64,000 nucleotides of DNA, taken from positions 49,743 to 113,742 of the forward strand of contig JAEUVA010000008.1 of NCBI GenBank assembly GCA_016787045.1, given 5' to 3'. The DNA is from Chitinophagales bacterium (GTDB lineage Bacteria; Bacteroidota; Bacteroidia; Chitinophagales; LD1). Below are positions 18,398 to 27,115 of the stretch, piece after piece (position 1 is the first letter of the stretch; the number at the start of each line of letters is the position of its first letter). The notes under the pieces were generated by a model. The model did not search any database. It was not told the DNA's origin and saw nothing but the letters and a program-made list of their open reading frames with translations. The position numbers were made by a program, and so were the translations under genes.

Positions 18398-19117
18398 TCA
18401 TATCGTCAGTCCTCCATCCACACTTATCACTGTGCCTGAAACAAACTGTGCCTCATCGCTCGCCAAAAAAGCATATAGGTTGGCTACATCTTCGGGTGTA
18501 CCCAATTTTTTGAGTGGTACTTTTTCTTTCATGGCCTCAATCACTTTATCCGGAATAGTTTTTATCATATCAGTGGCAATAAAGCCAGGCGCTACAGCAT
18601 TGACAGTGATATTGTACTTACCTAACTCGCGAGAAAGTGTTTTGGTAAAAGCAATTACTCCGGCTTTAGATGCGGCATAATTGGCTTGGCCATAATTACC
18701 ATAAAGACCCACTATAGAAGATGTATTAATAATTCGTCCAAAGTTGTTTTGAATCATCACCGGTGAAACTGCTTTGCAGCAATTAAAAACACCTGTCAGG
18801 TTCACATCCAGCACTTGTTGCCATTGCTCACTCGTCATTTTTTGAAAAGAAGCATCGCGGGTAATACCGGCATTGTTAATAAGAATATGTACGCTCCCAA
18901 AGGAGTTGAGTGTTTGGGTTAAAGCACTAGCCACATCTGTAGGGTTAGCCGTATTTACTTTAAAGAACTTCAGATTTTCTGTTTCGGCACAGGGCGCTAC
19001 ATCCCACACAGCTACTTTTGCTCCGGCATTCACAAATTTATTTACAGCCGCTTTGCCAATACCCGATGAGCCACCGGTAATAATCACCACTTTTTTTGCT
19101 AAAGATGAATTGTTCAT
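18398..19117 (-). CDS. fabG: 3-oxoacyl-ACP reductase / SDR family oxidoreductase
   Basis: 239 residues from the ATG at 19117 (an ATG five codons upstream is possible). NAD(P)H-dependent short-chain dehydrogenase. Motifs: TGGSSGIG nucleotide-binding loop (14-21), NNAG (81-84), Asn108 in DVNLTG, and the catalytic Ser134, Tyr147 and Lys151 in the YAASK motif; it ends in SGTVISVDGGLTI, typical of FabG. It may serve fatty-acid elongation, but bacteria often carry several FabG-like enzymes and this one is linked to a steroid-reductase-like gene rather than to fab genes, so acetoacetyl-CoA or sterol-type substrates are also possible. Confidence 0.85.
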   Translation of the reverse strand: MNNSSLAKKVVIITGGSSGIGKAAVNKFVNAGAKVAVWDVAPCAETENLKFFKVNTANPTDVASALTQTLNSFGSVHILINNAGITRDASFQKMTSEQWQQVLDVNLTGVFNCCKAVSPVMIQNNFGRIINTSSIVGLYGNYGQANYAASKAGVIAFTKTLSRELGKYNITVNAVAPGFIATDMIKTIPDKVIEAMKEKVPLKKLGTPEDVANLYAFLASDEAQFVSGTVISVDGGLTI

Positions 19118-19182
19118 AGTACTTCTTAACACAAAATATTATTTATACCCTTGCGTTTATCAGCAGCCAAAATAAAATTGCT

Positions 19183-20253
19183 TTGAGAAAGAGCTTACTT
19201 TTTATCGCTTTCATTTTTACCGCCTTTCATACAAAGGCACAAGTGCTGGGTGGGCAAAATACCTACGATTTTTTATCGCTTTCTCCATCGGCAAGAGTAA
19301 CCGGCTTAGGAGGAATGAACGTGGGCATACTTGATCACGACTTAAGTATTCAGTTGACTAATCCGGCAGCATTGAATCCGCAAATGCACCGGCAGGTTAC
19401 GTTTGGCACCACAGTTTACCCCGGGCGCAACAACTTTGGCAATTTGGCTTACGGACATCAATTCAAAAAAGTGCCCGGAACTTTTGGTTTTGGATTACAA
19501 TACATGGCATACGGTAAGTTTAAAGAAACCGATGAAATGGCTAATGTGATTGGTAATTTTAATGCCGGTGAGATGAATTTGTATGCCGGATACGGATATC
19601 AGTTTGGTAAAATATTTAGTGCCGGAGTTAATGCAAAATTGATTTACTCTCAATTAGCGCAGTGGAGTTCTGTAGGCATGGCAACAGATTTAGCGGTAAT
19701 GATTAATGACACTGCCCACCATGTAACTGCCAGTTTAGTGGCTAAAAATGTGGGAGCACAATTCAAGCCCTACACAAAAGGCAACCGCGAGCAGTTACCC
19801 TTCGATTTACAAGCCGGTTTAAGTTTTGGTTTTAAAGGAGTGCCGTTTAGAATTCACACTACTTTTCACCATTTACACACCTGGGATATTCGCTACAACA
19901 ACCCGGCTGATGAAGAAGGAACAAACCTCTTTACGGATACCACCGAAACCAAAAAGAAAAAATATATAGCGGATAAACTTTTTCGGCATGTAATAATTGG
20001 TATTGAGTTTAATATCAAAAAAATTGTTCGCTTAGATATTGCCTACAACCACTACCGCCAGCAAGAGTTACGTCTCACCACCCGAAGAGGTGCACCCGGC
20101 CTATCTTTTGGTTTAGGTATCCACATCAGGCAGTTTGACTTCAGCTACGGCTTGCAACCTTTGGCACAGGGGCAAACACTCAATCATTTTACGCTAAGTG
20201 TAAATACAGCAGGTTTTGTAAAGCAGGTAAAAGCGCCTAAGCAAACAAAGTAA
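19183..20253 (+). CDS. porQ: Type IX secretion system outer-membrane protein PorQ
   Basis: 356 residues from a TTG start; no ATG lies in frame between the upstream region and GGMNVG at residue 44. A signal peptide ends near TKAQ. The mature part begins VLGGQNTYDFLSLSPSARVTGLGG, the characteristic start of PorQ, and continues as an FadL/PorV-like 14-stranded barrel. PorQ belongs to the attachment complex with PorU, PorV and PorZ. It stands alone here, divergent from fabG and convergent with the EGF-like lipoprotein gene, while porZ is 12-14 kb upstream. Confidence 0.9.
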   Translation: MRKSLLFIAFIFTAFHTKAQVLGGQNTYDFLSLSPSARVTGLGGMNVGILDHDLSIQLTNPAALNPQMHRQVTFGTTVYPGRNNFGNLAYGHQFKKVPGTFGFGLQYMAYGKFKETDEMANVIGNFNAGEMNLYAGYGYQFGKIFSAGVNAKLIYSQLAQWSSVGMATDLAVMINDTAHHVTASLVAKNVGAQFKPYTKGNREQLPFDLQAGLSFGFKGVPFRIHTTFHHLHTWDIRYNNPADEEGTNLFTDTTETKKKKYIADKLFRHVIIGIEFNIKKIVRLDIAYNHYRQQELRLTTRRGAPGLSFGLGIHIRQFDFSYGLQPLAQGQTLNHFTLSVNTAGFVKQVKAPKQTK

Positions 20254-20283
20254 GCACTCCAAAGATTGCTTACCACCAAGTTA

Positions 20284-20760
20284 CTATTGCTTTAAACATG
20301 TGGCAGAGCATGATTCCGTACTAGTACCGGATGTAACATTAAATGAAAACGATATTGTATTTGTGCCCAAGTAACCACTACCTGAAATTTGCCCACTGCC
20401 AAACGCTTGATTGACAATAGAAACACTGCTGGGTGACTCTACAATAGCTACTATAGTTAGGTTAGTGTTATACAAATTATGAATATCTATCCGCTCAGGA
20501 AATGTTGTATTGGCTGTAATGGTGATGGTGTAGTTGCTTGGGGAAGAGCTTGAGCAATTTTCTGATGCAGCATAAACGCCTATGTAGTTGTCGCGCCAGG
20601 CAATTTCGCAATACTTACCTTCAAACCCATCAGGGCACATACAATAGCCATCGTTGCATACACCATTATTTTGACATTTTATTTTTTTGCATTCATCAGT
20701 AGAGCATGCTCCTATGATTAATACAGCAAAAACAAAAAGAAACAAGATTCTAATTTGCAT
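20284..20760 (-). CDS. Lipoprotein with one EGF-like domain
   Basis: 158 residues from the ATG at 20760; the frame opens 13 codons earlier but would then overlap the upstream gene and lack a signal peptide at its start. Signal peptide with lipobox IIGAC. Immediately after comes a compact EGF-like module with six cysteines (CKKIKCQNNGVC, then GYCMCPDGFEGKYC). The rest is a Ser/Thr/Asn-rich beta-type domain with a C-x3-C near the end (ESCSATCLKQ). It follows the large T9SS cargo gene by 22 nt and may be expressed with it. The EGF module suggests protein or calcium binding at the cell surface; no finer function can be given. Confidence 0.8.
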   Translation of the reverse strand: MQIRILFLFVFAVLIIGACSTDECKKIKCQNNGVCNDGYCMCPDGFEGKYCEIAWRDNYIGVYAASENCSSSSPSNYTITITANTTFPERIDIHNLYNTNLTIVAIVESPSSVSIVNQAFGSGQISGSGYLGTNTISFSFNVTSGTSTESCSATCLKQ

Positions 20761-20782
20761 ATCTGTGTTACTTGTTTTTAAG

Positions 20783-23728
20783 TTATCTGATAAGCGCAAC
20801 GGTTCCCTTGTAGCTTCTGGTTGAATTGGTATTGCTCACTGTTTTTATGTGATATACATAAGTACCCGGCTTGCACTGCTCGCCTTTGTAAGTGCCGTTC
20901 CAAAACTCATTAAAACTATTGGTTTCAAACACTTTCTCGCCAATTCGGTTAAAGAGTTTCACTTCTACAAAAACTACTCCGGTAAAAAAAGTTTGCCATA
21001 CATCATTGTTACCATCGCCATTTGGGCTAAATGCGTTGGGTATAAATACATTGTAAGGTTCCAGTGGCACGCAGGTTTCAAAGGCCACATTTATTGATGA
21101 AGATGAAGTACAAGTGTTTACATCGGTAGCAGTTACTGCATAGTTACCAGCAGTTTGTGGCTGGATAATGGAAGTAGTTTCGCCATTGCTCCAGAGGTAA
21201 CTTACAAAATTTCCGTTTACAGCTACAGTTACCACCGAATCTGTACAAGCGGTAATGTCGTTTCCAAGATTTACAGCGGCAACTGCATATGGCGCCACAT
21301 TAGCAGAAGTTGTACCGGTGCAAACTGCATCAGTAGCCGTAACCGAATAATTTCCTGCTGTAGCTACGGTAATATTATCAGTTGTTGCACCATTATTCCA
21401 CAAATAAGTATTACCCCCACTGGCAGTAAGTACGGTGTTGGCACCAGGGCAAAAGCTAAGGTTACCTGCAATGTTTACAATTATCGGATTAGTGGCTGTG
21501 ATATTAGTTGAAGCCGAGCCGGTACAACCTGCATCATCAGCGGTTACAGAATAATTACCAGCAGTTGTAATACTAATATTATCTGTAGTGGCTCCATTGC
21601 TCCACACATAACCAACACCACCTGTAGCAGTAAGTGTGGTAGGTATTCCGGGGCAAACTGTGCTGCTACCTGAAATACTTACTGTTAGCTGGTTGCTTTC
21701 GGTAACCGTAGCAGAAGCTGAAGCTGTGCAACCGTTAGCATCGGTTCCACTAACATTGTATGTTCCTTGTGTAACGGTAACGCTTGAAGTAGTTTGCCCA
21801 CCACTCCAAATATAGGCCACTCCACCATTAGCTGAAAGTGTGGTATTGCCACCGGTGCAATATGTCAGTGAACCTGAGATGGTAATGCTTGGTGAAACAT
21901 TTTCTGCCACATTTGTAGTAGCGGTGGCTGTGCAGTTATTTGCATCAGTTCCTGTAACGGCATAGTTGCCTTGTGTAACAGTGATACTTGCAGTTGTGCT
22001 GTTAGCTGCATCATTCCAAACATAAGAACTCGCTCCGCTGGCTGTAATAGTAGTATTGCCACCTGCACAATAACTTAATACACCGCTAATGCTAATTGCT
22101 GGGGCATTTAGTTGAGTAACTGTAGCACTTGCTGTTCCTGTACACCCGCTTGCATCTGTAGCAGTTACGATGTATGCACCAGCACTTACAGTAATAGCTG
22201 CAGATGTTTCTGTGGTACTCCAAACATAACCAGTACCACCATTGGCAGTAATAGTTGTATTGCCACCGGGGCAATAGGTTAACGTTCCGGTTATGTTTAC
22301 CGGCAAAGTGCTAATCTCTGTTACTGTTGCAAAAGCCGTATCCATACAGCCACTTGCATTGGATACAACAACTCCGTAGTTGCCTTGTGTAACAGTTACA
22401 CTTTGCGTATTACCAATAGGCGTAAGTGTTCCAATATTTGCCCACATGTATCCGGTGCCTCCGTTGGCAGTAAGGGTGGTATTGCCACCTGTGCAGTAAC
22501 TCAAAACACCTGTGATTGTAGCAACAGGTACCGGCAATTGGGCAGTATTGCTAAATGAGCTGCTTGCTGCTGAAGTACAACCTGCTGAGCTTGCCTCTAC
22601 TGTGTAACTTGTACCTGTAACCATACCGTTCACCACACCTCCGGAGCCAACAGTAGGCCCAGTGGGTGTAAACACATAAGTATAAGTAGCATTGTAATTC
22701 GTTATTGTACTGCTACCATCAGCGCTGCAAGATGCCGGAGTGGAAGAAATAGTAGGGGTAGCCGGCAAACCGGTAGCGGCAGCGTTGCTAAATGGAGCGC
22801 TAGCGGGTGATGCACAAGCTCCGGAACCCATGGTAACAGTGTATGACGTACCGGTTATCATACCGTTGATAACACCACCTGCACCAACGGTTGGTCCAGC
22901 CGGGCTGAAAGTGTAAGTTGCCCCTGAAACATAATTACTAATAGTACTTGAGCCGTCAGTTGTACAAGTTGGTGCTGTTGCTGTAACAATTGGCGCTACA
23001 GCAGCAGGAATAGTGTTAGTGTAAGTGATAAGAATGCCACCTTCTGCACCTGCACCGCCCTGCGAATCGCCACCACCTGCACCACCTCCACCATAGTTTA
23101 AGCCCGGGTTATTCGTAGCTGGTCCTCCGGCACCGCCTGCTGGACCTGCCCCCGCACCACCCGCACCGCCATTTCCTCCACTACCATTTACCCCGTTATT
23201 ACCGGCAGTATTGGTTGTACCGCCAGTTGCTGCACCTCCAGCACCACCATTGCCCGGGCTGCCACCTGTGCCTGAACCACCGGTGCCGCGTATACCTCCA
23301 TTTGCAACCAAACTTACCGCATTTCCCCCTGCATCTGTACCACTAAATGTACTGTTTGCACCTGTTGTGCCGTTTCCTCCACTGCTACCATCAGACCCAT
23401 TAGACCCACCACAACCGCCAGCACCAGCACTATAACTAAAGGTAGATCCGGGAGTTACATTTATAGTAACTGTGGTGTATCCGCCACCACCACCACCACC
23501 ACCACCGCGGGTATTAAACAGACCACCATTACTTCCACCGCCACCACCACCGCCACCACCGCCACCACCATACACTTGTACAGTTATGGCGGTTACGGTA
23601 CACGGCACTGTCCATGTGCCTGAAACTGCAGCACCATTACATGGACCGGGGCCATTAAAGGTTACATCTTGAGAAAAAGTGGCCAAAGCCAGTATCCATA
23701 AAAGAAAAGAGAATAGCGCTTTTTTCAT
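20783..23728 (-). CDS. Large secreted repeat protein: glycine-rich domain, Ig-like repeats, T9SS type-B sorting domain
   Basis: 981 residues. Order of parts: signal peptide (1-19); a domain opening with VYGGGGGGGGGGGGSNGG and continuing as about 190 residues of glycine-rich sequence; two repeats of about 75 residues of one type (GPTVGxGGVxNGMxTGTSYTV); seven Ig-like repeats of about 65-75 residues with the pattern CxGGNTTLTANGGxxYxW...GNYxVTATDAxGCT; and a C-terminal gliding-motility/CHU_C domain (VFIPNAFSPNGDGNNDVW ... FNRIGEKVFE ... KGTVALIR), the type-B T9SS sorting signal. It is thus very likely exported through the T9SS and attached or released at the surface, as an adhesin or matrix protein. 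The repeats each carry two Cys that may form disulfides. Confidence 0.92.
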   Translation of the reverse strand: MKKALFSFLLWILALATFSQDVTFNGPGPCNGAAVSGTWTVPCTVTAITVQVYGGGGGGGGGGGGSNGGLFNTRGGGGGGGGGYTTVTINVTPGSTFSYSAGAGGCGGSNGSDGSSGGNGTTGANSTFSGTDAGGNAVSLVANGGIRGTGGSGTGGSPGNGGAGGAATGGTTNTAGNNGVNGSGGNGGAGGAGAGPAGGAGGPATNNPGLNYGGGGAGGGDSQGGAGAEGGILITYTNTIPAAVAPIVTATAPTCTTDGSSTISNYVSGATYTFSPAGPTVGAGGVINGMITGTSYTVTMGSGACASPASAPFSNAAATGLPATPTISSTPASCSADGSSTITNYNATYTYVFTPTGPTVGSGGVVNGMVTGTSYTVEASSAGCTSAASSSFSNTAQLPVPVATITGVLSYCTGGNTTLTANGGTGYMWANIGTLTPIGNTQSVTVTQGNYGVVVSNASGCMDTAFATVTEISTLPVNITGTLTYCPGGNTTITANGGTGYVWSTTETSAAITVSAGAYIVTATDASGCTGTASATVTQLNAPAISISGVLSYCAGGNTTITASGASSYVWNDAANSTTASITVTQGNYAVTGTDANNCTATATTNVAENVSPSITISGSLTYCTGGNTTLSANGGVAYIWSGGQTTSSVTVTQGTYNVSGTDANGCTASASATVTESNQLTVSISGSSTVCPGIPTTLTATGGVGYVWSNGATTDNISITTAGNYSVTADDAGCTGSASTNITATNPIIVNIAGNLSFCPGANTVLTASGGNTYLWNNGATTDNITVATAGNYSVTATDAVCTGTTSANVAPYAVAAVNLGNDITACTDSVVTVAVNGNFVSYLWSNGETTSIIQPQTAGNYAVTATDVNTCTSSSSINVAFETCVPLEPYNVFIPNAFSPNGDGNNDVWQTFFTGVVFVEVKLFNRIGEKVFETNSFNEFWNGTYKGEQCKPGTYVYHIKTVSNTNSTRSYKGTVALIR
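21072..22533 (-). repeat. Seven tandem Ig-like repeats within the T9SS cargo gene
   Basis: Coding repeats of about 200 nt each. Each unit begins with a hydrophobic strand, has CxGGNTT in its first third, WxxG or WSNG in the middle and GNYxVTxTDxxxC near the end. Units 5 and 6 share the WSNGATTDNI/WNNGATTDNI core; the last unit is the most divergent (CTDSVVTVAVNG). Two further repeats of a different type lie at about 22534-23000. DNA-level similarity between units makes this region prone to recombination. Confidence 0.85.
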
Positions 23729-23774
23729 TCGTTTAATGTTTTTTTTCTCGTCTGTATAGTTTGAAAAAACCGGC

Positions 23775-23782
23775 CAAATATA
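23775..23782 (-). promoter_or_regulatory. Putative -7 element TATATTTG of the large T9SS cargo gene
   Basis: On the minus strand the bases are TATATTTG, an exact TAnnTTTG match, 46 nt before the ATG. A transcript from here would have a leader of about 40 nt, longer than for several other genes in the window. Confidence 0.5.
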
Positions 23783-23790
23783 GCCAGCGG

Positions 23791-23813
23791 AACCGTATAT
23801 TAATCATACGGTT
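23791..23813. promoter_or_regulatory. Perfect 8-bp inverted repeat at the cargo-gene promoter
   Basis: AACCGTAT (23791-23798) and ATACGGTT (23806-23813) with a 7-nt AT-rich spacer. Its centre lies about 20 nt upstream of the -7 element on the minus strand, overlapping the expected -33 region. No plus-strand gene ends here, so a terminator is unlikely; an operator or activator dyad fits better. Confidence 0.45.
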
Positions 23814-23857
23814 TTAAACAGAATGCTTTGTAAAAATCACAATAACTTTTGCTGGAG

Positions 23858-23865
23858 TATATTCG
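23858..23865 (+). promoter_or_regulatory. Putative -7 element TATATTCG of the alpha/beta hydrolase gene
   Basis: TATATTCG, the TAnnTTCG variant seen before several genes in this window, 27 nt before the hydrolase ATG on the same strand. Confidence 0.4.
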
Positions 23866-23892
23866 CCCGCCTTTCCAATTTGTATAAACCCA

Positions 23893-24771
23893 ATGGCTAC
23901 CGAAAAAAAGCAACCAATACTACCTACAAAAGTAAAATGGATGCAACGTTTTTTTAGCGTTGCCGGAAACATAGCTCCGGTTACTGCCATTCATATTTTG
24001 GTGAAGCTGATGTTCTCTCCTCAAAAGAGAGTGCTACGACCACCGCACAAAGAGTTATTAAAAAAAGCACAGAAACATGTTCTTAAAGTCAGTGAATTCA
24101 GGCAAGCTAAAAAGAAACTAAAACTCAAATATTACTCTTGGGGCAAAGGAGAAAAAACAGTGTTGCTCGCCCATGGTTGGGATGCCATGGCTATGGATTT
24201 TTACAAAATGATTCCGGCTCTTACAGATGAAGGGTACCGCGTTATAGCTTTTGACGGCCCTGCGCATGGCGGCTCTGAAGGCAGCGCAAGTAATCTTTTG
24301 CATTTCAAAGAAGTAATGTTGGATATTATTGAAAAGGAAGGCAACCCCTACGCTATAATCGGACACTCTATGGGTGGTGGTGCTTCTTGCTACTTACTGA
24401 TGGAACACACGATCAAAGTAAAACGATTGGTGTTGATGGCTATTCCTATTTCCTCCAAACGCTTTTTTGATGGCGTGTTTACTATGCTAAAAGTACCGCA
24501 AAAAATGCAACGATTGTTTTTTAAAGGCATGGAAGAAGAGTTCAACTACTCCATAGACCGCATGAACTTGGCCACCCGTACAGAAAAAATAAAGGCCGAA
24601 AAAGCAATGCTTGTATATGATGAGTTTGATGAAGTGGTATCGCTACCAGACATTAAAGATTTTTTAAAAGCAAGGCCAGAAGTAAAGCCGGTAAACATAA
24701 AAGGTGCGGGGCACAACCACATTATCAGAAACAAGAAAGCAATTGAAGAGATAATCGGATTTTTAAACTGA
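23893..24771 (+). CDS. Alpha/beta hydrolase
   Basis: 292 residues, no signal peptide, cytoplasmic. The fold is shown by LLAHGWDAMAMDF (oxyanion-hole HG at 94-95), AFDGPAHGGSEG, the nucleophile elbow IIGHSMGGG with Ser159, a likely acidic residue at Asp243 or Asp246 in VYDEFDEVV, and His274 in GAGHNHIIRN. The first 75 residues are a basic, partly helical N-terminal extension. Serine hydrolases of this kind act on esters or thioesters; the substrate cannot be told. The methyltransferase gene follows after 32 nt on the same strand. Confidence 0.85.
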   Translation: MATEKKQPILPTKVKWMQRFFSVAGNIAPVTAIHILVKLMFSPQKRVLRPPHKELLKKAQKHVLKVSEFRQAKKKLKLKYYSWGKGEKTVLLAHGWDAMAMDFYKMIPALTDEGYRVIAFDGPAHGGSEGSASNLLHFKEVMLDIIEKEGNPYAIIGHSMGGGASCYLLMEHTIKVKRLVLMAIPISSKRFFDGVFTMLKVPQKMQRLFFKGMEEEFNYSIDRMNLATRTEKIKAEKAMLVYDEFDEVVSLPDIKDFLKARPEVKPVNIKGAGHNHIIRNKKAIEEIIGFLN

Positions 24772-24803
24772 ACCTAAAAGCAGCAGGTTTTGAACCACAG
24801 ATA

Positions 24804-25694
24804 ATGAAAAACATTACCGCACATACCCCCTCACATTTTGCCGAATATCAACTGATAGACAGCGGCAACTTTTTAAAGTTGGAAAAATTTGGCACACACA
24901 TCACCATACGCCCTGAGCCACAAGCGGTGTGGGATGCATCAATGAGCACACAAGAGTGGGAAAAAATGGCGCATGTTAAGTTTATTCCAAAAAGTTCATC
25001 GAGTGGCGATTGGAAAATGCTCAAAAATGTACCTCAGCAGTGGACGATACCCTACTCCTTACAATCTTCAAAAGATAACACTATTGCTTTTCGTCTTGGC
25101 CTTACCTCTTTTAAACATGTGGGTATTTTCCCCGAGCAGGCAGTAAACTGGGAATACATTTTTCAAGCTGTTTCGCAAATGAAAAAACCGGTAAAGTTTT
25201 TGAATCTGTTTGCCTATACGGGTGGTGCATCTTTAGCCGCTCGTGCAGCCGGTGCAGAGACCTATCACTTAGATTCTATAAAACAAGTGGTGAGTTGGGC
25301 GCGCGAAAATATGGAGTTGAGCAAACTTGACAACATCCGTTGGGTGGTAGAAGATGCCCTAAAGTTTGTAAAGCGCGAGGTTAAGCGAGGAAACAAGTAT
25401 CAAGGCATAATACTTGACCCGCCTGCCTATGGCCACGGCCCTACCGGAGAAAAATGGAAACTGGAAGACAGCATCAATGAAATGATGAAAAATGTGCTGA
25501 GTATTTTAGATGAAGATCAGCATTTTCTCATCCTTAATGCCTACTCGCTCGGCTTCTCTCCTATCATTTTAGAAAACTTAGTGCAGATGAATACTAAGCC
25601 GCAAAATTTAGAAACGGGCGAATTGTATTTGGCAGATAAATTCAACAAAAATCTTCCTTTGGGTGCCTTTGCAAGGTTTCAGAAAAATAACTAG
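24804..25694 (+). CDS. Class I SAM-dependent methyltransferase, RlmI-like rRNA methyltransferase family
   Basis: 296 residues. The Rossmann methyltransferase core carries FLNLFAYTGGASLAARAAGA (SAM-binding motif I, near 133-152), YHLDSIKQVVSWARENM (motif II), VVEDALKFV and the catalytic LDPPAYGHG motif (about 208-216), which is typical of RlmI/YccW-type m5C rRNA methyltransferases and related enzymes that act on planar bases. The N-terminal PUA domain of true RlmI is missing, replaced by a shorter, partly beta domain of about 100 residues. Probable RNA methyltransferase; the exact target is unknown. The stop codon shares bases with the convergent HMA gene (CTAG). Confidence 0.82.
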   Translation: MKNITAHTPSHFAEYQLIDSGNFLKLEKFGTHITIRPEPQAVWDASMSTQEWEKMAHVKFIPKSSSSGDWKMLKNVPQQWTIPYSLQSSKDNTIAFRLGLTSFKHVGIFPEQAVNWEYIFQAVSQMKKPVKFLNLFAYTGGASLAARAAGAETYHLDSIKQVVSWARENMELSKLDNIRWVVEDALKFVKREVKRGNKYQGIILDPPAYGHGPTGEKWKLEDSINEMMKNVLSILDEDQHFLILNAYSLGFSPIILENLVQMNTKPQNLETGELYLADKFNKNLPLGAFARFQKNN

Positions 25695-26050
25695 TGCTTA
25701 TCACCTGGCACCACACGCTGGCAACATTCCGGCAATTGGTTGTAAGCAGTTTCATCGCGCTTCACCTCATCGGCATGGTAACCTACTTTAGATATTGCTA
25801 TACGAAGTGCTTCAGGGCTTGTGGCTTGCGGGTTGTACTTCACTTTTACTTGTTTGCTGTTCAAGTTTAAAACAGCTTCCTCTACTCCACTTACAGCTTT
25901 TAGCGCTTTTTCAATTCTGTTTTTGCATGATCCACAAATTGCAGAGGTTTTAATGTTCACTACTTTGCTTTTACCGGGGGCACTGGCGTTAATAGTAGCC
26001 GAAAAGAGCAAAAACAAACCGGCAAAAACTACGGCAATAATGTTTTTCAT
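25691..26050 (-). CDS. Exported heavy-metal-associated (HMA) domain protein
   Basis: 119 residues from the ATG at 26050, which starts a clear signal peptide (MKNIIAVVFAGLFLLFSATINA); the longer frame upstream has none. The HMA ferredoxin-like fold follows with the metal-binding pair Cys39 and Cys42 in SAICGSCKNRIEKAL, then GVEEAVLNLNSKQVKVKY and a C-terminal tail with a CC pair and terminal KH. It should bind Cu(I), Hg(II) or a similar soft metal in the periplasm, as a chaperone resembling MerP. No metal-pump gene is adjacent. It follows the heptose kinase gene by 65 nt. Confidence 0.87.
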   Translation of the reverse strand: MKNIIAVVFAGLFLLFSATINASAPGKSKVVNIKTSAICGSCKNRIEKALKAVSGVEEAVLNLNSKQVKVKYNPQATSPEALRIAISKVGYHADEVKRDETAYNQLPECCQRVVPGDKH

Positions 26051-26115
26051 GTGATAGTATTTAGTGCTAAAGTAACCAGTGTACCGATTGGGAAATGTGG
26101 AGTTAACAAAAGTTG

Positions 26116-27069
26116 TTACTTCAAATCTTTGAGCGCTACCGGGGCAACACCAATTTTCTTGCAAACTGCAGCAGCGCCTTTATTGCAAAGTTGTGCGGTT
26201 TCGCGCATAGCTATTTTTTGGCGAAACGCCAATGCAGCTATACTAATAACCGTATCGCCAGCACCGGACACATCTGCTGCTTTTATTGGCTTGGCCGGAA
26301 CAATAAACGAAGACCCATCGCGCAGAAAACAAAAAATACCGTTTGGACCAAGAGTAACCATCAAATTTTTAAAGCGATTTTTTCTGCGCAATTCTTCGGC
26401 TCCACTACGTAAACTATCAATGCTTTTTGGGTTAATACGGTAACCAATAGAATCAGAAAACTCGCGTAAGTTGGGCTTAAATAAATCGATGGCCTGGTAT
26501 TCAAAAAAGTTTTTGGCTTTGGGGTCAACCGCTACGGGTATTTCATGCTTAGTGGCATAAAGTAAAATTTGCTTAACAAAATACTTAGTAAGCACTCCCT
26601 TGTTATAGTCTTGGATAATAATGACATCTATTCGCTCGTTGGCCATTATCTTGCGAAACTCTTTTATTAACAAAGTTTCCTGCGCCTCGTTTACATCATC
26701 AGTGTCCTCTTCATCAAAGCGCACTACTTGCTTATCGTCATCAAAAATTCGTGTTTTTAGTGTGGTTACTCTGTTTTTATTCTGTAGTACATGCGTGGTT
26801 TTTATTCCCTCATTGCGCAACATTTTCAAAAACAAAGCACCTGTTATATCTCTACCCGTCATACTCAATAAAATGGGATTAGCACCCAGTTTACTGATAT
26901 TCAAAGCCACATTAGCTGCTCCGCCTAACCGAGATTCTTTAGAGGCGATTTCTACCACCGGAACAGGTGCTTCTGGAGATATGCGATTCACATCGCCAAA
27001 CAGATAAAAATCAACCATCACATCACCTATAATTAATACATTGAGGTTAGAAAAATTGTGTACGGGCAT
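26116..27069 (-). CDS. rfaE1: D-glycero-beta-D-manno-heptose-7-phosphate kinase (PfkB/ribokinase fold)
   Basis: 317 residues. Phosphorylates heptose 7-phosphate at C1 in ADP-heptose synthesis for LPS core. The N-terminus reads NVLIIGDVMVDFYLFGDVNRISPEAPVPVV, typical of HldE domain 1/RfaE1, followed by SRLGGAANVALN (substrate-binding GG) and the C-terminal PfkB signature DVSGAGDTVIS (catalytic Asp near 268). The nucleotidyltransferase domain of bifunctional HldE is absent, so a separate RfaE2 is expected elsewhere; the split form is common in Bacteroidetes. Confidence 0.9.
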   Translation of the reverse strand: MPVHNFSNLNVLIIGDVMVDFYLFGDVNRISPEAPVPVVEIASKESRLGGAANVALNISKLGANPILLSMTGRDITGALFLKMLRNEGIKTTHVLQNKNRVTTLKTRIFDDDKQVVRFDEEDTDDVNEAQETLLIKEFRKIMANERIDVIIIQDYNKGVLTKYFVKQILLYATKHEIPVAVDPKAKNFFEYQAIDLFKPNLREFSDSIGYRINPKSIDSLRSGAEELRRKNRFKNLMVTLGPNGIFCFLRDGSSFIVPAKPIKAADVSGAGDTVISIAALAFRQKIAMRETAQLCNKGAAAVCKKIGVAPVALKDLK

Positions 27070-27115
27070 TGTTAGTTAATATGATGATATGAGAATGGTA
27101 TAATTCAAAGCAGGA

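Noticed and set aside
21072..23000. Regularly spaced direct repeats, considered as a CRISPR-like or satellite array
   Set aside because: Units of about 200 nt are in-frame coding repeats of Ig-like domains; no short identical repeats with unique spacers.
23472..23672. Plus-strand ORF encoding a proline-rich protein (PPPPPPP runs)
   Set aside because: Antisense shadow of the glycine codons of the minus-strand T9SS cargo gene.
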